DNA of 64,000 bases from Thamnaconus septentrionalis (GCA_009823395.1 CM020509.1:22460199-22524198); one strand, 5' to 3'; counted from the stretch's first letter, positions 42,888 through 54,774 are shown. The notes: generated by a model from the letters alone, not told the origin. Numbers and translations are program-made.

Positions 42888-44680
42888 ATAATAATAATAA
42901 TAAACTTTTATTTGTACAGCGCTAAATCACAACCAATGGCGTCTCAAAGCGCTTTATACAATCAGAGAGAACCAACTGGGCCCCCGGAGCAAGCAAGATG
43001 CGACAGTGGCTGGGAAAAACTCCCCTGTGGGAAGAAACCTAGGGCAGAACCAGACTCCAGAGGGCCATCATCTGCCTATGAGTAGTTGGGGTGAAATACA
43101 AAAATAGAGGAGAGACAGAGAAAGAGAGAAAGTAGTAGAGTGAGCCAGGGTGGCAGACAGGACAGAGTGAAAAACAGATACACCAACCAGGCATTCACAA
43201 AACGGATATAAACACAAAGAATAGGAAAATAATTCAAGGCTGCTGTCCGTGTGGGCTGTAAGTGTCCATGCTTTGGAAGGCAAGAGCCTATCCCGATGGA
43301 CAAACTGCCGATAGGACAAGTCCAGGTCCTAGGCGTGGTGGTGGGACAAGCGATGACACCAAGACCCCCAGGACAGCACAATCCAGCTCCTGGCGCAGTG
43401 GTCATCACCTGCCGGGGACACAGAGACTGCGGCAGTATCATGCATATCGAGCATACTGTACAAAGCATAATGAGAGCTAGTTTGGACAGAGTAGATAGAG
43501 TCAAAAGAGTCAAAGATTGATTGGGTGAGGAGAGTGATAGAAGCTCCGCCTGCACAGAGCAACGATCCCTGTAACGGAGCGAAAGATCTCCCTCCACGGC
43601 GGAAGCCTATAGCAGCTTAACTGACAGTGGATGGAATCTAACTATAAGCTTTAAGAAAAGGAAAGTCTTAAGTCTACTCCTAAATAAACTAACTGTGTCT
43701 GCCCCCCTCACCGAGGCTGGAAGATGATTCCAAAATAAAGGTGCCAGGAAACTGAAACACCTACCTCCTGACCTAACTCTAGAAATTTTTGGGATAACTA
43801 AAAGACCTGAATCCTCAGAGCGTAGGGCTCTTGGAGGATGATAAAGTTCAATTAGTTCCCTAATATAAGAAGGAGCCTGAGAATGAAGAGCTTTGTAAGT
43901 TAAAACTAGAATCTTAAATTCAATTCTAAATTTGACAGGCAGCCAATGCAAGGAAGCTAAGATTGGAGTAATATGCTGCCTCCTTCTAGTTCCGGTTAAC
44001 AATCGTGCCGCAGAGTTTTGGATTAACTGTAATGTCCTAAGGGACGAATTTGGGCATCCTGCTAGTACCGAGTTACAGTAATCTAGCCTAGATGTAACAA
44101 AAGCATGGATTATTTTTTCAGCGTCTTTGAAGGACAAAAAACCTCGAATTTTGGCAATGTTTCTTAAGTGGAAGAAAGCTGACCTCCCCACATTCTGTAT
44201 ATGAGAATTAAAGGTCAGGTCCTGATCAAAAGTGACTCCAAGGTTCCTCACAGTAGAACTGGGTATAGTACCAAATAGACCACCCTGTCCATCAAAGGCT
44301 CTGTCCCTACTCTCTCACGAACCAAATATAATGACCTCAGTTTTATCGGTATTAAGCAACAAGAAATTCTGTGTCATCCAAGTTCTGACATCACGAAGAC
44401 AAGATTCCAATTTGGCCAACTGATGAGCCTCATTTGCCTTAAAAGACAAGTACAGCTGTGTGTCATCTGCATAGGAATGGAAACTGATGTTATGCTTTCT
44501 GATGATGTCACCAAGAGGTGACATGTAGATGTTGAAGAGGAGTGGTCCAAGTACAGATCCTTGCGGGACACCATGACTAACCCTCCTACGTTCCGATGAA
44601 TGATTATGAACATGAACAAACTGAAAGCGGTCAGACAAGTAAGTAGCACCGCAGGCTTGGTCCAATCAAAACCAGCTCAA
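42888..44680 (-). mobile_element. L2-clade LINE, minus strand, 5'-truncated
   Basis: On the minus strand this encodes L2 reverse transcriptase ([20 protein letters not shown] and YADD at 44462-44473), then the thumb and C-terminal region (TSRLDYCNSVLAG, LQLIQNSAARLLTGTRR, ASLHWLPVKFRIEFKILVLT). The 3' UTR ends in an (ATT)n tail at 42888-42903. A frame break near 44300 separates the RT (44315-44665) from the C-terminal frame (43607-44251). The 5' half, including endonuclease, is missing. It is inserted just after the broken HMGXB3-like fragment. Confidence 0.88.
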
Positions 44681-46380
44681 CCAGTTGGTTGTGTTGTCGC
44701 TCTGATGGCAGCATCACGGTGGGAACGTGTAAAAAGGTCCAGCGCCTCCTTCTGGTTACCTGTAGAAGGACAAGTTGAGAGGAGAAGGGCAGTCAAGTAT
44801 TAATTTATTGGTTGAACCTTCATTGACTCTGGAAAAGTGATTTAAGAGCTGACTGTTATTGACATACTGCAGCCTGGACAATGAGCTTCTATTCTAAGGT
44901 GCTTCTATCACTACTCTATCATTATTATTCTAGTCTACTGTACTATCCTGTGACTCTGTCTAGGGACACAGTTGGCTCATGCTGTGGTTCATGTGGCCAC
45001 TTTCAATGTTCCAGAGTAATGCTTGCTGGAGCGGGAGGGCCGGGGTTTACAGCTGTGACATCAGCGTTTCCAAATATGATCAGCTTGGGCGTTTACACGA
45101 ATCCGGCCAGCAGGGCGGCGTTTTCAAACTCATCCACCCTGGAGAGCGTATTGTGGAGAGTGAGGGCTGGAATTAGCAGTGAACCGCTGGAACACTTGAT
45201 CCACACAGCCACTCCGGTCAGAGAGCAAGGGGATGGACGATCATGGCGACGGTGCCCTGCTCCAGGTCATCGGTGGAACGCTGCCACTTCTGTCGGACTT
45301 GTAGAGCAGGGAAAAATAATAAGAGTCATCGGGAGACTTTGGATCCGTTTTGGTTCCGGTCCTGTTCCGGTTTTGTTTTGTTCTGGTTTCGTTTTGTTCA
45401 TTAAAAAACCTCAACAGAGCCCAGACATCTCAGACCTGCTTTTGATGGGGGGACAAAAAAAGAAAATCTATTTTGCAATAAAAACGAGCAATATTGAACT
45501 TTTCTCATTGTTTGTTGCAGCTTTTTTTCTACTGCTGGGATTTTCAAAGACTCCTAAATACCGGTGCCTTTCTCCGTGTACAGACACAGTATAATCACAG
45601 TGGAATGAAGTTTCATCGGCTCGGCGTATTAACTGACGTGTCTGGTACCTTGTGCATGGAATTCAGATTTTTCAGACGTGTGCAGCGACCACGAAAAAGA
45701 ATTATCTGGAGTCAAACGTGAAATTTCTCGTGTTTCAACTTCAGCAATGTGCTTTCCTTTTTGTTCATGTCCTCGTGCTTCAAATCAAGTCAATAAGCAG
45801 TCATGAAACATATTAGTTCTAGAATCGACACCCAATTTGCTTTGTTTTACCTGAGTAAGGTGTTTTCTATTATTCAATACAATACAGGACATCAGGTTTG
45901 CTGAAAACGTTGTGTGATAGCTCTTTATCTTTAGTTAGTGATGAGATCTTTTTGGTGAATTTTACTTGTTCCATTTTTTTTTTTAAACTGAAAATGTTCA
46001 ATAAACATTTGTGTTACTGACTGGTGTGTTAATTCTTCTTTGTCAAGTGTGGGCAGGGTTCAAAATGAGCAGCGACTGCTGCTGGTTTAAGTGAGTTTAA
46101 CCGTCTGGCTGCTAAATAAAGACGAACCAGTCGAGCTGCTGAGGAGGAGAAGGTTCCTGAATGCACCTTAAAGTGACGTCAACTGCCAATGAACCTAAAC
46201 AAGAAGAGTTTTGAATATCAACATAGAAATAGTCCAGAATAGTTGCATCAGAGCAACGTAAACAAATATTAGTTTTTTCCAGGACAAAGTGGTGCAATAT
46301 CTGTTTTAGATACATATTTTTATTACGACCTTTAATAACCTCTGTGTTTCAAAGTGATGGGCGAAACATTTGTCTCATAT
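44681..46380. other. Unassigned region between inverted L2 copies
   Basis: No recognised gene. The longest open stretch (44881-45594, 237 codons, + strand) has no domain I can name and contains low-complexity and hydrophobic runs. Short direct repeats of the type GTTTTGGTTCCGG and GTTCCGGTTTTG occur at about 45347-45380. It is probably transposon-derived. Confidence 0.35.
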
Positions 46381-46386
46381 AAATAC

Positions 46387-46515
46387 CAGGACCAGAGGAA
46401 GACCAGGACCAGAGGAAGACCAGGACCAGAGGAAGACCTGGACCAGAAGAAGACCAGGACCAGATGAAGACCAGGAACAGAGGAAGACCTGGACCAGCGG
46501 ATGACAAGGACCAGA
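46387..46515. repeat. 18-bp minisatellite
   Basis: About seven copies of ACCAGGACCAGAGGAAG plus one base, diverging towards the right. Confidence 0.9.
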
Positions 46516-47503
46516 AGAGTAGTGTAAATCAACTCCAGGGGGCGCTAGCCAGCCAGTGTTGTCTTTGTGCTGCTCACCTCTCACTGTCTAAACTGAAGTG
46601 ACTTTATGGTGTCAGTTGGTTCAGTGAATTAAAATTCAAATCATTATCAATATAACATTGCAATTAAAATATTAATATTAATATTACAAACTGTTGTTTG
46701 TTGTTTGTTATAAAAGAAAAATGCTAATTTTTCACTGCACTTTATTACCCATGACCTTTAATTCTCATATTCAGAATGTGGGGAGGTCAGCTTTCTTCCA
46801 CTTAAGAAACATTGCCAAAATTCGAGGTTTTTTGTCCTTCAAAGACGCAGAAAAAATAATCCATGCTTTTGTTACGTCTAGGCTAGATTACTGTAACTCG
46901 CAGGATGCCCAAATTCGTCCCTTAGGACATTACAGTTAATCCAAAACTCTGCGGCACGATTGTTAACCGGAACTAAAAGGAGGCAGCATATTACTCCAAT
47001 CTTAGCTTCCTTGCATTGGCTGCCAGTCAAATTTAGAATTGAATTTAAGATCCTAGTTTTAACATACAAAGCTCTTCATTCCTTCTTATATTAGGGAACT
47101 AATTGAACTTTATCATCCTCCAAGAGCCCTTCGCTCTGAGGATTCAGGTCTTTTAGTTATCCCAAAAATTTCTCGAGTTAGGTCAGGAGGAAGATGTTTC
47201 CTGGCACCTTTATTTTGGAATCATCTTCCAGCCTCGGTGAGGGGGGCAGACACAGTTAGTTTATTTAGGAGTAGACTTAAGACCTTCCTTTTTTTTTTTG
47301 GGTGCCCTCCGGCCCGGGGGCCTGCTGCTCCGGGCCTCTTCCTGGCCGGCTTTGCGGCGGGTGTGCCGTGCCCGGGATCTCCCCCCCGGCTCGTCGCTGG
47401 CGTGGGGCGGTTGCGACCTCGGAGGCCGCACTAATTGGCAGCCTACTTCCAGTGACGTACTTAAACACACCCACTCCCACATTCAGATTCACACACCACC
47501 ACA

Positions 47504-47507
47504 CCCA

Positions 47508-47577
<70 letters not shown>

Positions 47578-47655
47578 ACATGTAAGTATGCACACACACA
47601 CAAGTATACACACATGCAAGTATACACACACACACACCCACACACACACAAGAAT
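47504..47655. repeat. (CA)n microsatellite within the retroposed insert
   Basis: A nearly pure CA tract to about 47572, then interrupted CACACA blocks to about 47655. Confidence 0.95.
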
Positions 47656-47713
47656 ATATTGCCTTGGTACACTGTTGCACACTGTTGCATAGTTTATTGT
47701 CTTATTTATCCAT

Positions 47714-47811
47714 GAGTATATTATTATTACTGTTATTATTACTATTATTATTATTATCATTATTATTAATAATATTATTATTACTATTAACATTGTTATT
47801 ATCATCATCGC

Positions 47812-47850
<39 letters not shown>
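47714..47850. repeat. (ATT)n microsatellite within the retroposed insert
   Basis: Imperfect then pure ATT units. A short TATA-rich tract follows at 47941-48006. Confidence 0.92.
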
Positions 47851-47957
47851 CATTGTATATACTCGCATGTATGTTTATATGGGTATATATGCATCTATGT
47901 GCATATGAACATGTGTAAATGTGCAGGTATGTGCATGTATGTGTGTGTGTATATATG

Positions 47958-47993
<36 letters not shown>

Positions 47994-49065
47994 CATATAT
48001 ATATATTTTTTTTCTCTTTCTTTTTCTCCTTAGATTAATCAGGTTATCATTTGAATAAGCCCACTATCTGACAATTAGCTATGCAAATTTACGATCTGTT
48101 TTGTTCTCTTTAACACAAAAATTGTATATTGTTGCCAGTTGCCTCCTCTACTCCTCTCTCTCCACCCCCGTCCCCCCGTCCCCCACACACTCATTTCCCT
48201 CTCTACTTTCCTCTCACTCCCCCCTATCTGTCCCTCCCTCAGTCCGGTCATGGCCAGAATGTCACCAAGAATATTATAATAAAACCACTCCAGAGGTAGC
48301 TCCTGAAACGACCCATGTGGCTCACACTCTCAAGATCTACCTCTGACAATAAAATCTGTCAGCTATCATAGACATTCAGAGACACTTCTGCTTGTCATTA
48401 TGGCCAGACCGGACAAAGAGAGAGAGAGAGAGAAAAAAAAAAGACCTTCCTTTTTCTTAAAGCTTATAGTTAGATTCCATCCACTGTCAGTTAAGCTGCT
48501 ATAGGCTTACGCCGTGGAGGGAGATCTTTCGCTCCCGTTACAGGGATCGTTGCTCTGTGCAGGCGGAGCTTCTATCACTCTCCTCACCCAATCAATCTTT
48601 GACTCCATCTACTCTGTCCAAACTAGCTCTCATTATGCTTTGTATAGTATGCTCGATATGCATGATACTGCCGCAGTCTCTGTGTCCCCGGCAGGTGATG
48701 ACCACTGCGCCAGGAGCTGGATTGTGCTGTCCTGGGGGTCTTTGGTGTCATCGCTTTGTCCCACCACCACGCCTAGGACCTGGACTTGTCCTATCGGCAG
48801 ACTGTCCATCGAGCTAGGCTCTTGCCTTCCAAAGCATGGACACTTACAGCCCCCTGTCTCTCCTCTATTATTGTATTTCACCCCAACTACTCATAGGCAG
48901 ATGATGGCCCTCTGGAGTCTGGTTCTGCCCTAGGTTTCTTCCCACAGGGAGTTTTTCCCAGCCACTGTCGCATCTTGCTTGCTCCGGGGGCCCGGTTGGT
49001 TCTCTCTGATTGTATAAAGTGCTTTGAGATGCCTTTGGTTGTGATTTAGCGCTGTACAAATAAAG

Positions 49066-49101
<36 letters not shown>

Positions 49102-49369
49102 GATGATGATGTTTAGACACTCCTCCTGCCGCACTATTGAAACATTATCAATATTTCTGATTTTATTTCAATGTCACTAAACTTTTATGTGATGATTTTT
49201 GATGTGTCAGTTGTCAGAGGCAGTTACAGACACAACACAACATCAGTGACACCGACTCCTGGTTGTGTCTCTGGAGCCACTGAGGCGCTCAACCAGCACA
49301 CTGAGGACTATGACGCCCTCTGGTGGACACTGGCAAACACTGCAGCCTGACCTTTGATTCTGAAATGTG

Positions 49370-49499
49370 ATTCTGAGACGTGACTGGGAGGAGCTCCAGC
49401 TATCAGTAGCAGCAGGAAGAGGAAGTCAAGGTGTTTGAGTCCGACTCCATTTTGAAGCAGCAGCAGCAACAGCAGCAGCAGCAGTGAGAGGAGCAGCAG
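49370..49499 (+). promoter_or_regulatory. Gene C promoter-proximal module and 5' non-coding exon
   Basis: GACTGGGAGGAGCTCCAG, GTCCGACTCCATTTTGAAG and a CAG-rich stretch end at donor CAG|GTGAGT (49499). The ISRE-like GAAAGTGAAAGT of gene B is not conserved; the site reads GAAGAGGAAGTC. Confidence 0.5.
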
Positions 49500-49679
49500 G
49501 TGAGTCCTTAATAAGACTGACTGAATAAGAAATACATTGAAATAATACATAATATATATCTTCTTCTTCTTCTCATTATTATTATGATTATGATTATTAT
49601 TGTTATTATTATTATTACAGATTCAGTCAGAAAACACATTACAGAACAGGCATGGACAATCAGCAGCAGGTAGAGATGG

Positions 49680-49748
49680 TGACGGTGTCTTCTGTCCGAG
49701 GCCATGTTGAGGCAGCAGCAGCAGCAGCAGCAGTGGGAGGAGCAGCAG
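49680..49748 (+). other. Second copy of the CAG-rich 5' exon of gene C
   Basis: GTCCGAGGCCATGTTGAGGC and a CAG-rich run end at CAG|GTGAATCC. It is a partial duplicate of the first exon 250 bp upstream and could act as an alternative first exon. A TTC/ATT-rich tract lies between (49561-49617). Confidence 0.4.
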
Positions 49749-49909
49749 GTGAATCCTGACTGACTGAATAACACATTAAATGTGACGTCAGTCAACACAA
49801 TCTGACTTGTGTCTGTTTGATTTCTTCCTGTTCTCTGCATCCCAAGTGGAAGTCAGAGTGTTCTGAGCTCACTGTCTCACTTCCTGTTTGACCTCCAGGA
49901 GATCAGAAG

Positions 49910-50043
49910 ATGGGCGTTGGAGTGGAGGAAGAGGAGGACGGAGCAGCAGAGTCTCCAGGGTTCAGCTGTGAGTCTCTGAAGAGTCACTGGTCCAAAGATG
50001 AACCTCCAGACTTCAGTGAAGAACCTGGACCTGCTGAGACACA
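49910..50043 (+). pseudogene. Gene C coding exon 1: N-terminal peptide repeat
   Basis: This 134-bp exon is open, with core SPGFSCESLKSHWSKDEPP. The donor is ACACA|GTAAGA, then a (GT)n tract at 50057-50090. Confidence 0.8.
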
Positions 50044-50052
50044 GTAAGAAAA

Positions 50053-50094
<42 letters not shown>

Positions 50095-50354
50095 ACTGGA
50101 TCCAGTGAGGTCAGTCACACTGCAGCTCCTTCACATTTAGATGATTTCATCTAAAGTGACTCAGCGTCGCCACCTGCAGGAAAATAGAGGAAGTCTTGAA
50201 TTGTGAAGCTGCGTGAATTTGAAATGAGACCAAAGAACAAGAAGTGATTAGTGAAGGGCCGAAGAGGAGGACAACTTCCTGTCAGTGTTTGTGGAGAACC
50301 AAACAAGGATTGAACTTTTCAATTTGAATTTCAATATTTCTGTTTTCAACACAG

Positions 50355-50473
50355 ACGGAGAGCAGAGTCTCCAGTGTCCAGCTGTCTGTCCATGAAGAGT
50401 GACTGGTCTATAGATTTCCCTCTGAACTTCAGTAAAGACCCAGGAGCTGCCAGTCACACCCAGACTGACCACA
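50355..50473 (+). pseudogene. Gene C coding exon 2: peptide repeat fused to linker
   Basis: This 119-bp exon follows TTTTCAACACAG. It encodes the repeat core (RAESPVSSCLSMKSDWSID) and then [10 protein letters not shown], which in genes A and B is carried by a separate short basic exon. It leaves in phase 1. Confidence 0.72.
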
Positions 50474-50689
50474 GTAAGACTGTCCACCTGCACCTCCTTC
50501 ACTTCTCCCTCCTGAGATCATGTCAGGACCTCCAGTGAGAAGATTCACTGAGGGACATTTAGAGCAAACAGTCAGACAGCAGCAGCAGCAGCAGCAGCTT
50601 CGTCAAAGCAGCTGAAAAAGTTGTGGAGAGAAAATGATGCTCACACTGTCACACTGATGTTTTCTTCTCCAACCTTTTCTCTGCTCCAG

Positions 50690-52528
50690 AGGTTGATGAT
50701 GGTCTGCAGGAGCTTTTACAGCAGCAGAAGATCAGTCTGGAGAAGAGATGTGAACGTGTGACTGAAGGTGAAGAAGCAGGAAGTCAAACCCTCCTCAACA
50801 GCATCCACCCTGAGCTCTACATCACTGAGGGACTGAGTGAAGACGTCAACAGACACCATGAGATCAGGCAGCTGGAGACCAAGAAGACCAAGAAGAGCCC
50901 ACGACCGTCCAATCAAGTGCAGCCAGATCTTTGAAGCCTCACCTGAGCAGCAGGGACTCAGAGTCAGAGTGGTGCTGACCAACGGCGTGGCTGGGGTTGG
51001 AAAAACCTTCTCAGTGCAGAAGTTCACTCTGGACTGGGCCCAGGGCCTGGAGAACCAGGACCTTCATCTGGTGCTTCCTCTCTCATTCAGGGAGCTCAAC
51101 TTGGTGAAAGAGCAGCACTACAGTCTTCTGGAGCTGCTCCATGTTTTCCATCCAACGTTAGAGAAGCTCACAGCAGAGCAGCTGCATGTCTGCAAACTTC
51201 TCTTCATCTTGGACGGCCTGGATGAAAGCAGACTGGCTCTGGACTTTGAGAAGAAGCAGGTGGTGACTGACGCCACTCAGAAGAAGTCAGTCAGCGTCCT
51301 GCTAACAAACCCTGATCAGAGGAGATCTGCTTCCCTCGGCTCTGCTGTGGATAACTTCCAGACCTGCAGCAGCCAATCAGATCCCTCCGTCATGTGTGGA
51401 CAGGCTGACAGAAGTACGAGGCTTCACTGATGACCAGAAGGAGGAGTATTTCAGGAGGAGGTTCAGAGATAGAGGAGATGTGTCCAGCAGGATCATCTCC
51501 CACATCAAGGCCTCCAGGAGCCTCCACATCATGTGCCAGATCCCGGTCTTCTGCTGGATCACTGCCACAGTTCTGGAGAGCATGTTGAGCTCAGAGCAGA
51601 GAGGAGAGCTGCCCAAGACCCTGACTGACATGTACTCACACTTCCTGCTGGTCCAGACCAAGAGGAAGCAGCACAAGTATGGAGGAGGTCTACAGGAGCT
51701 GACGGAGGCTGACAGGAAGCTTCTTCTGAAGCTGGGCCAGCTGGCATTTAAACAGCTGAAGAGTGGAAACATCATGTTCTACAGTGAAGACCTGGAGAAG
51801 TGTGGTCTCAGTGTGACTGACGCCTCTGTGTTCTCAGGAGTTTGTTCAGAGATCTTCAGAAGAGAGAGTGTGATCTTCCACAAAACCGTCTACTGCTTCG
51901 TTCATCTGAGCATCCAGGAGTTTCTGGCTGCAGTCTACTGCTTCCACTGTCACACCAACAGGAAAAACCAGGTTCTTCAAAATTTCCTCAAAGATGTAAC
52001 ACCAGGGCTATTAGACATATTGTTAAATTGGTTTAAAAAAGAAGGCAACCAAACCTTGGACACCTTTCTGAAGAGGATGATGGAGAAATCCCTGGAGATT
52101 CCAAACGGTCACCTGGACTTGTTTGTTCGCTTTCTCCATGGACTCAGTCTGGAATCCAACCAGAGACTCTTAGGAGGCCTGCTGGGTCTCACTGACAACC
52201 ATCCAGGAACCTCACAGAAGGTCATCAACAACCTGAAGAAGATGAACACTGGTGATGTTTCTCCTGACAGAAGCATCAACATCTTCCACTGTCTGCTGGA
52301 GGTGAAGGATCCGTCAGTGCATCAGGAGGTCCAAGAGTTCCTGCAGTCGAAAAAGAGATCAGTGAAGGAACTCTCAGTGTTCCAGTGCTCAGCTCTTGCC
52401 TACATGCTGCAGATGTCAGAGGAGGTACTGGAGGAGTTGGACCTGGAGAAGTACAATGCAACCACGGAGGGAAGATTGAGACTGATTCCAGCTGTGAGGA
52501 ACTGCAGGAAGGCTGTGATACGTTTAAG
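50690..52528 (+). pseudogene. Gene C FISNA-NACHT exon, two frameshifts
   Basis: This 1839-bp exon contains FISNA to TKKTKKS, then a 2-bp loss where genes A and B read AGCCTCCACG. The Walker A GVAGVGKT and Walker [11 protein letters not shown] stretch follows in the shifted frame. One extra C in AACAAACCCTGATC (51310-51312) shifts again. The remaining region to [11 protein letters not shown] is open. A local patch (about 51955-52065, [14 protein letters not shown] and [15 protein letters not shown]) differs strongly from genes A and B. The donor is TTTAAG|GTACGT. Confidence 0.88.
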
Positions 52529-52734
52529 GTACGTAAACACTGTTTTTTGTGTGTGCAGTGACTTTACACACAACTGAGCATCATGTTGACTTGAAGCAGC
52601 AGATCAGAGCAACACTGTCAGTCACAACAGGACGTGTTGACACTCAGTGGCTGAAACACACTGGAGTGTGAAGCTGCACTGAGTTCCCTGGTTGAGGAGA
52701 CTGTAGTGGAGACACTGAGGACCTGCTGCTGCTG

Positions 52735-53340
52735 ATGATGCAGATCAATCAATCAATCAATCAATCAGTTTATTTAAAGGCAAAATTACAATACGCTTTA
52801 CAGAAAAGATCAAATACAATGAAAACACTTTGGGCCAGATCCACAAAGGATGGTAGCGCAGTGCTGAATTGTGGCGAGTTTTCTTATGAGTTTTATGCGG
52901 CGAAGTTTTATGGCAACTTTGCGCCCTACTCTCCACCACCTTTGCATCGTATCCAGAAAAGATATTTGCACTTAAAATCAGCTCTGGCCTGAATAGGCAG
53001 TCAGTGCACTGATGCCGAGATGGGAGTTATGTGACTGTATCTCCTTGTTCTTGTCAGGATTCTTGCGGCTGAGTTTTGTACAAGTTGAAGGCTTCTTGTG
53101 TTACAGTTAGGGAGGCCAGAGAAAAGACAATTGCAATAATCCAGTCAAGAAGACACCAGAGAAGAAGCACAATCTCAGCATTGCCAAAAGACAAAACAGG
53201 GCGGATCTTAGCTATGTTGCACAGATGGAAAAAAAATGCTGTCTTGGTTATTTCCCTAATATGAGGCTTAAGAGTCAGAGTCGGATTAAAAAAATAACTC
53301 CTTGGTTTTTTAGATCAGAGCTCGCAGAAATCTTGAATCC
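52735..53340 (-). mobile_element. LINE fragment (minus) with a Harbinger-like insert
   Basis: CAATCAATCAATCAGTTTAT at the left is a LINE tail read on the minus strand. Further right, the minus strand carries an L2-like coding remnant (AFFHLCNIAKIRPVLSF-like). A GGGCCAGATCCACAAAGG segment begins at about 52832 and resembles the terminus of the element at 38245; its other end is degraded. It lies in the first LRR intron of gene C, at the position where genes A and B have the microsatellites. Confidence 0.5.
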
Positions 53341-53553
53341 ATCAATATATGAGAAACAGGTCCTCAGATAAGTGCTTTTAGTTAGTAGGCCTAATCACTG
53401 CCAAGTCTGTTTTTGCAGCATTTAACAATAGATGCTGATGGTTGTGATGATGGAAGCAGCTGATCAGATGTTAATGGTCATTGAACCACTTCCACATCCA
53501 GCAGAGTCTCACATGTTGACCACAACTTCTCACTCTGCTCTCCTTCATTGCAG

Positions 53554-53724
53554 ACATAGGGATGAACTCCCAGAGCTTCACAGTGTAGTGGTGTCTTCAG
53601 CTCTGAAGTCCAGCCCCTCCCACCTCACACTGCTGGACCTGAGTGACACCACCCTGAAGGATCCTGGAGTGAAGCTGCTCTGTGCTGGACTGCAGAGTCC
53701 AAACTGCAGACTGGAAGTTCTCAG
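53554..53724 (+). CDS. Gene C first LRR exon
   Basis: This 171-bp exon follows CTTCATTGCAG and encodes [36 protein letters not shown] and [12 protein letters not shown]. It has three more codons at its start than the gene A exon at 19352. Confidence 0.8.
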
Positions 53725-53879
53725 GTCAGTTCCTGCTTTCTACTGGTGGACAGTGTGTGACACCAGATGACAACTGGTGTGTAACACTGCTCAGTGTGAA
53801 TACTTTGAAGCAGATATTAAAGACTCATCTAGAAAAAGTGGATTTTGTTGATGACATCTGGATCATCAACAGGGAGAAA

Positions 53880-53896
53880 TGGCTGGAGACTCTGAG
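53880..53896 (+). pseudogene. Remnant of a deleted LRR exon in gene C
   Basis: Only the last 17 bases (GGCTGGAGACTCTGAG plus context) of an LRR exon remain before an intact-looking GTCAGTACTGG donor. The sequence before is the intron flank ATCATCAACAGGGAGAAATG found before the gene A exon at 22477, so a deletion removed the rest. Confidence 0.75.
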
Positions 53897-54252
53897 GTCA
53901 GTACTGGTTTGGAACCAGTGGATGATGGTTTTAGCATCAAACACAGTTCATCACACATCTTGAATAAACATTAGACTGAAGATATACTGTTATCAATATG
54001 ACATACAAATATCTGAAAATGTCATGTTGTTCATGTTTGAACTAAATAAAAGTTTTTAAAAATATCATCAGTGGTCATGTGACCAAACATCATTTCGACA
54101 CACATTTTTTGGATTGAGGATCATTTTAAATGTAACATTTTCTTTTTTTTTTCAGATTCTGAAGTCAACATCTAAGTTTGATTTTCAGAGTGATGACACC
54201 CTGGAAAAACTCTCCATCATTATAAACTCTCCATCATTTATTCTTTATTCAG

Positions 54253-54426
54253 GTTGATGGGCTGCAGGTTGTCAGAGCTCAGCTGTGATTGGCTGCTCTC
54301 AGCTCTGAAGTCCAACCCCTCCCACCTCAGAGAGTTGGACCTGGGTTTTAACCAGCTGCAGGATTCAGGAGTGAAGGAGCTGAGTGGTTTTCTGCAGAGT
54401 CCAGACTGTAAACTGGAGACTCTGAG
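54253..54426 (+). CDS. Gene C LRR exon 2
   Basis: This 174-bp exon encodes [35 protein letters not shown] and [18 protein letters not shown] lies at 54491-54498. Confidence 0.84.
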
Positions 54427-54774
54427 GTCAGTACTGGTTTGGAACCAGTGGATGATGGTTTCAGCACCAAACACACTTCATCCCACATGTTGAATAAACA
54501 TTGGACTGAAGGTTTATTCATATCAAAGTGACATACAAATATCTGAAAACTTCACTCTGTTCATGTTCGAACTACAGTGTTTGGGTTTTTTTTTTTATAT
54601 AAAAAGGTCATCAGTGGTCATGTGACCAAACATCAATTAGAAACACATTATTTTTGGACTGAAGATTTATTTCTAAGGAGAAATCAACATTGTAGATTGA
54701 TTTTCAGAGTGATGACACCCTGGGAAAAACACACCCCATCATTATAAACTCTCAATCATTTGTTCTTTATTCAG

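Larger units (their letters stand above)
47294..48440 (+). mobile_element. Retroposed insert with 15-bp target duplication and A tail
   Basis: AAGACCTTCCTTTTT occurs immediately before (47279-47293) and after (48441-48455) the insert. The insert starts GC-rich (GGGTGCCCTCCGGCCCGGGG), carries AATAAA at about 48349 and ends in a GA repeat and A tail. These are marks of LINE-mediated retroposition on the + strand. Inside are (CA)n, (ATT)n and (TA)n tracts. No open frame is convincing; it is a SINE-like or UTR-derived retroposon that I cannot name. Confidence 0.75.
46752..49100 (+). mobile_element. L2-clade LINE, plus strand, split by an insertion
   Basis: This is the 3' portion of the same L2 family as 42888-44680 but in the opposite orientation. 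The left part (46752-47293) encodes FNSHIQNVGRSAFFHLRNI and TSRLDYCNS, then a deletion and frameshifts. The right part (48456-49100) holds the end of the polyprotein and the 3' UTR with GATTTAGCGCTGTACAAATAAAG and an (ATT)n tail. The RT core is absent. Confidence 0.88.

Noticed and set aside
46900..47900. Microsatellites as a CRISPR-like array
   Set aside because: Simple di- and trinucleotide repeats without unique spacers, in a vertebrate genome.
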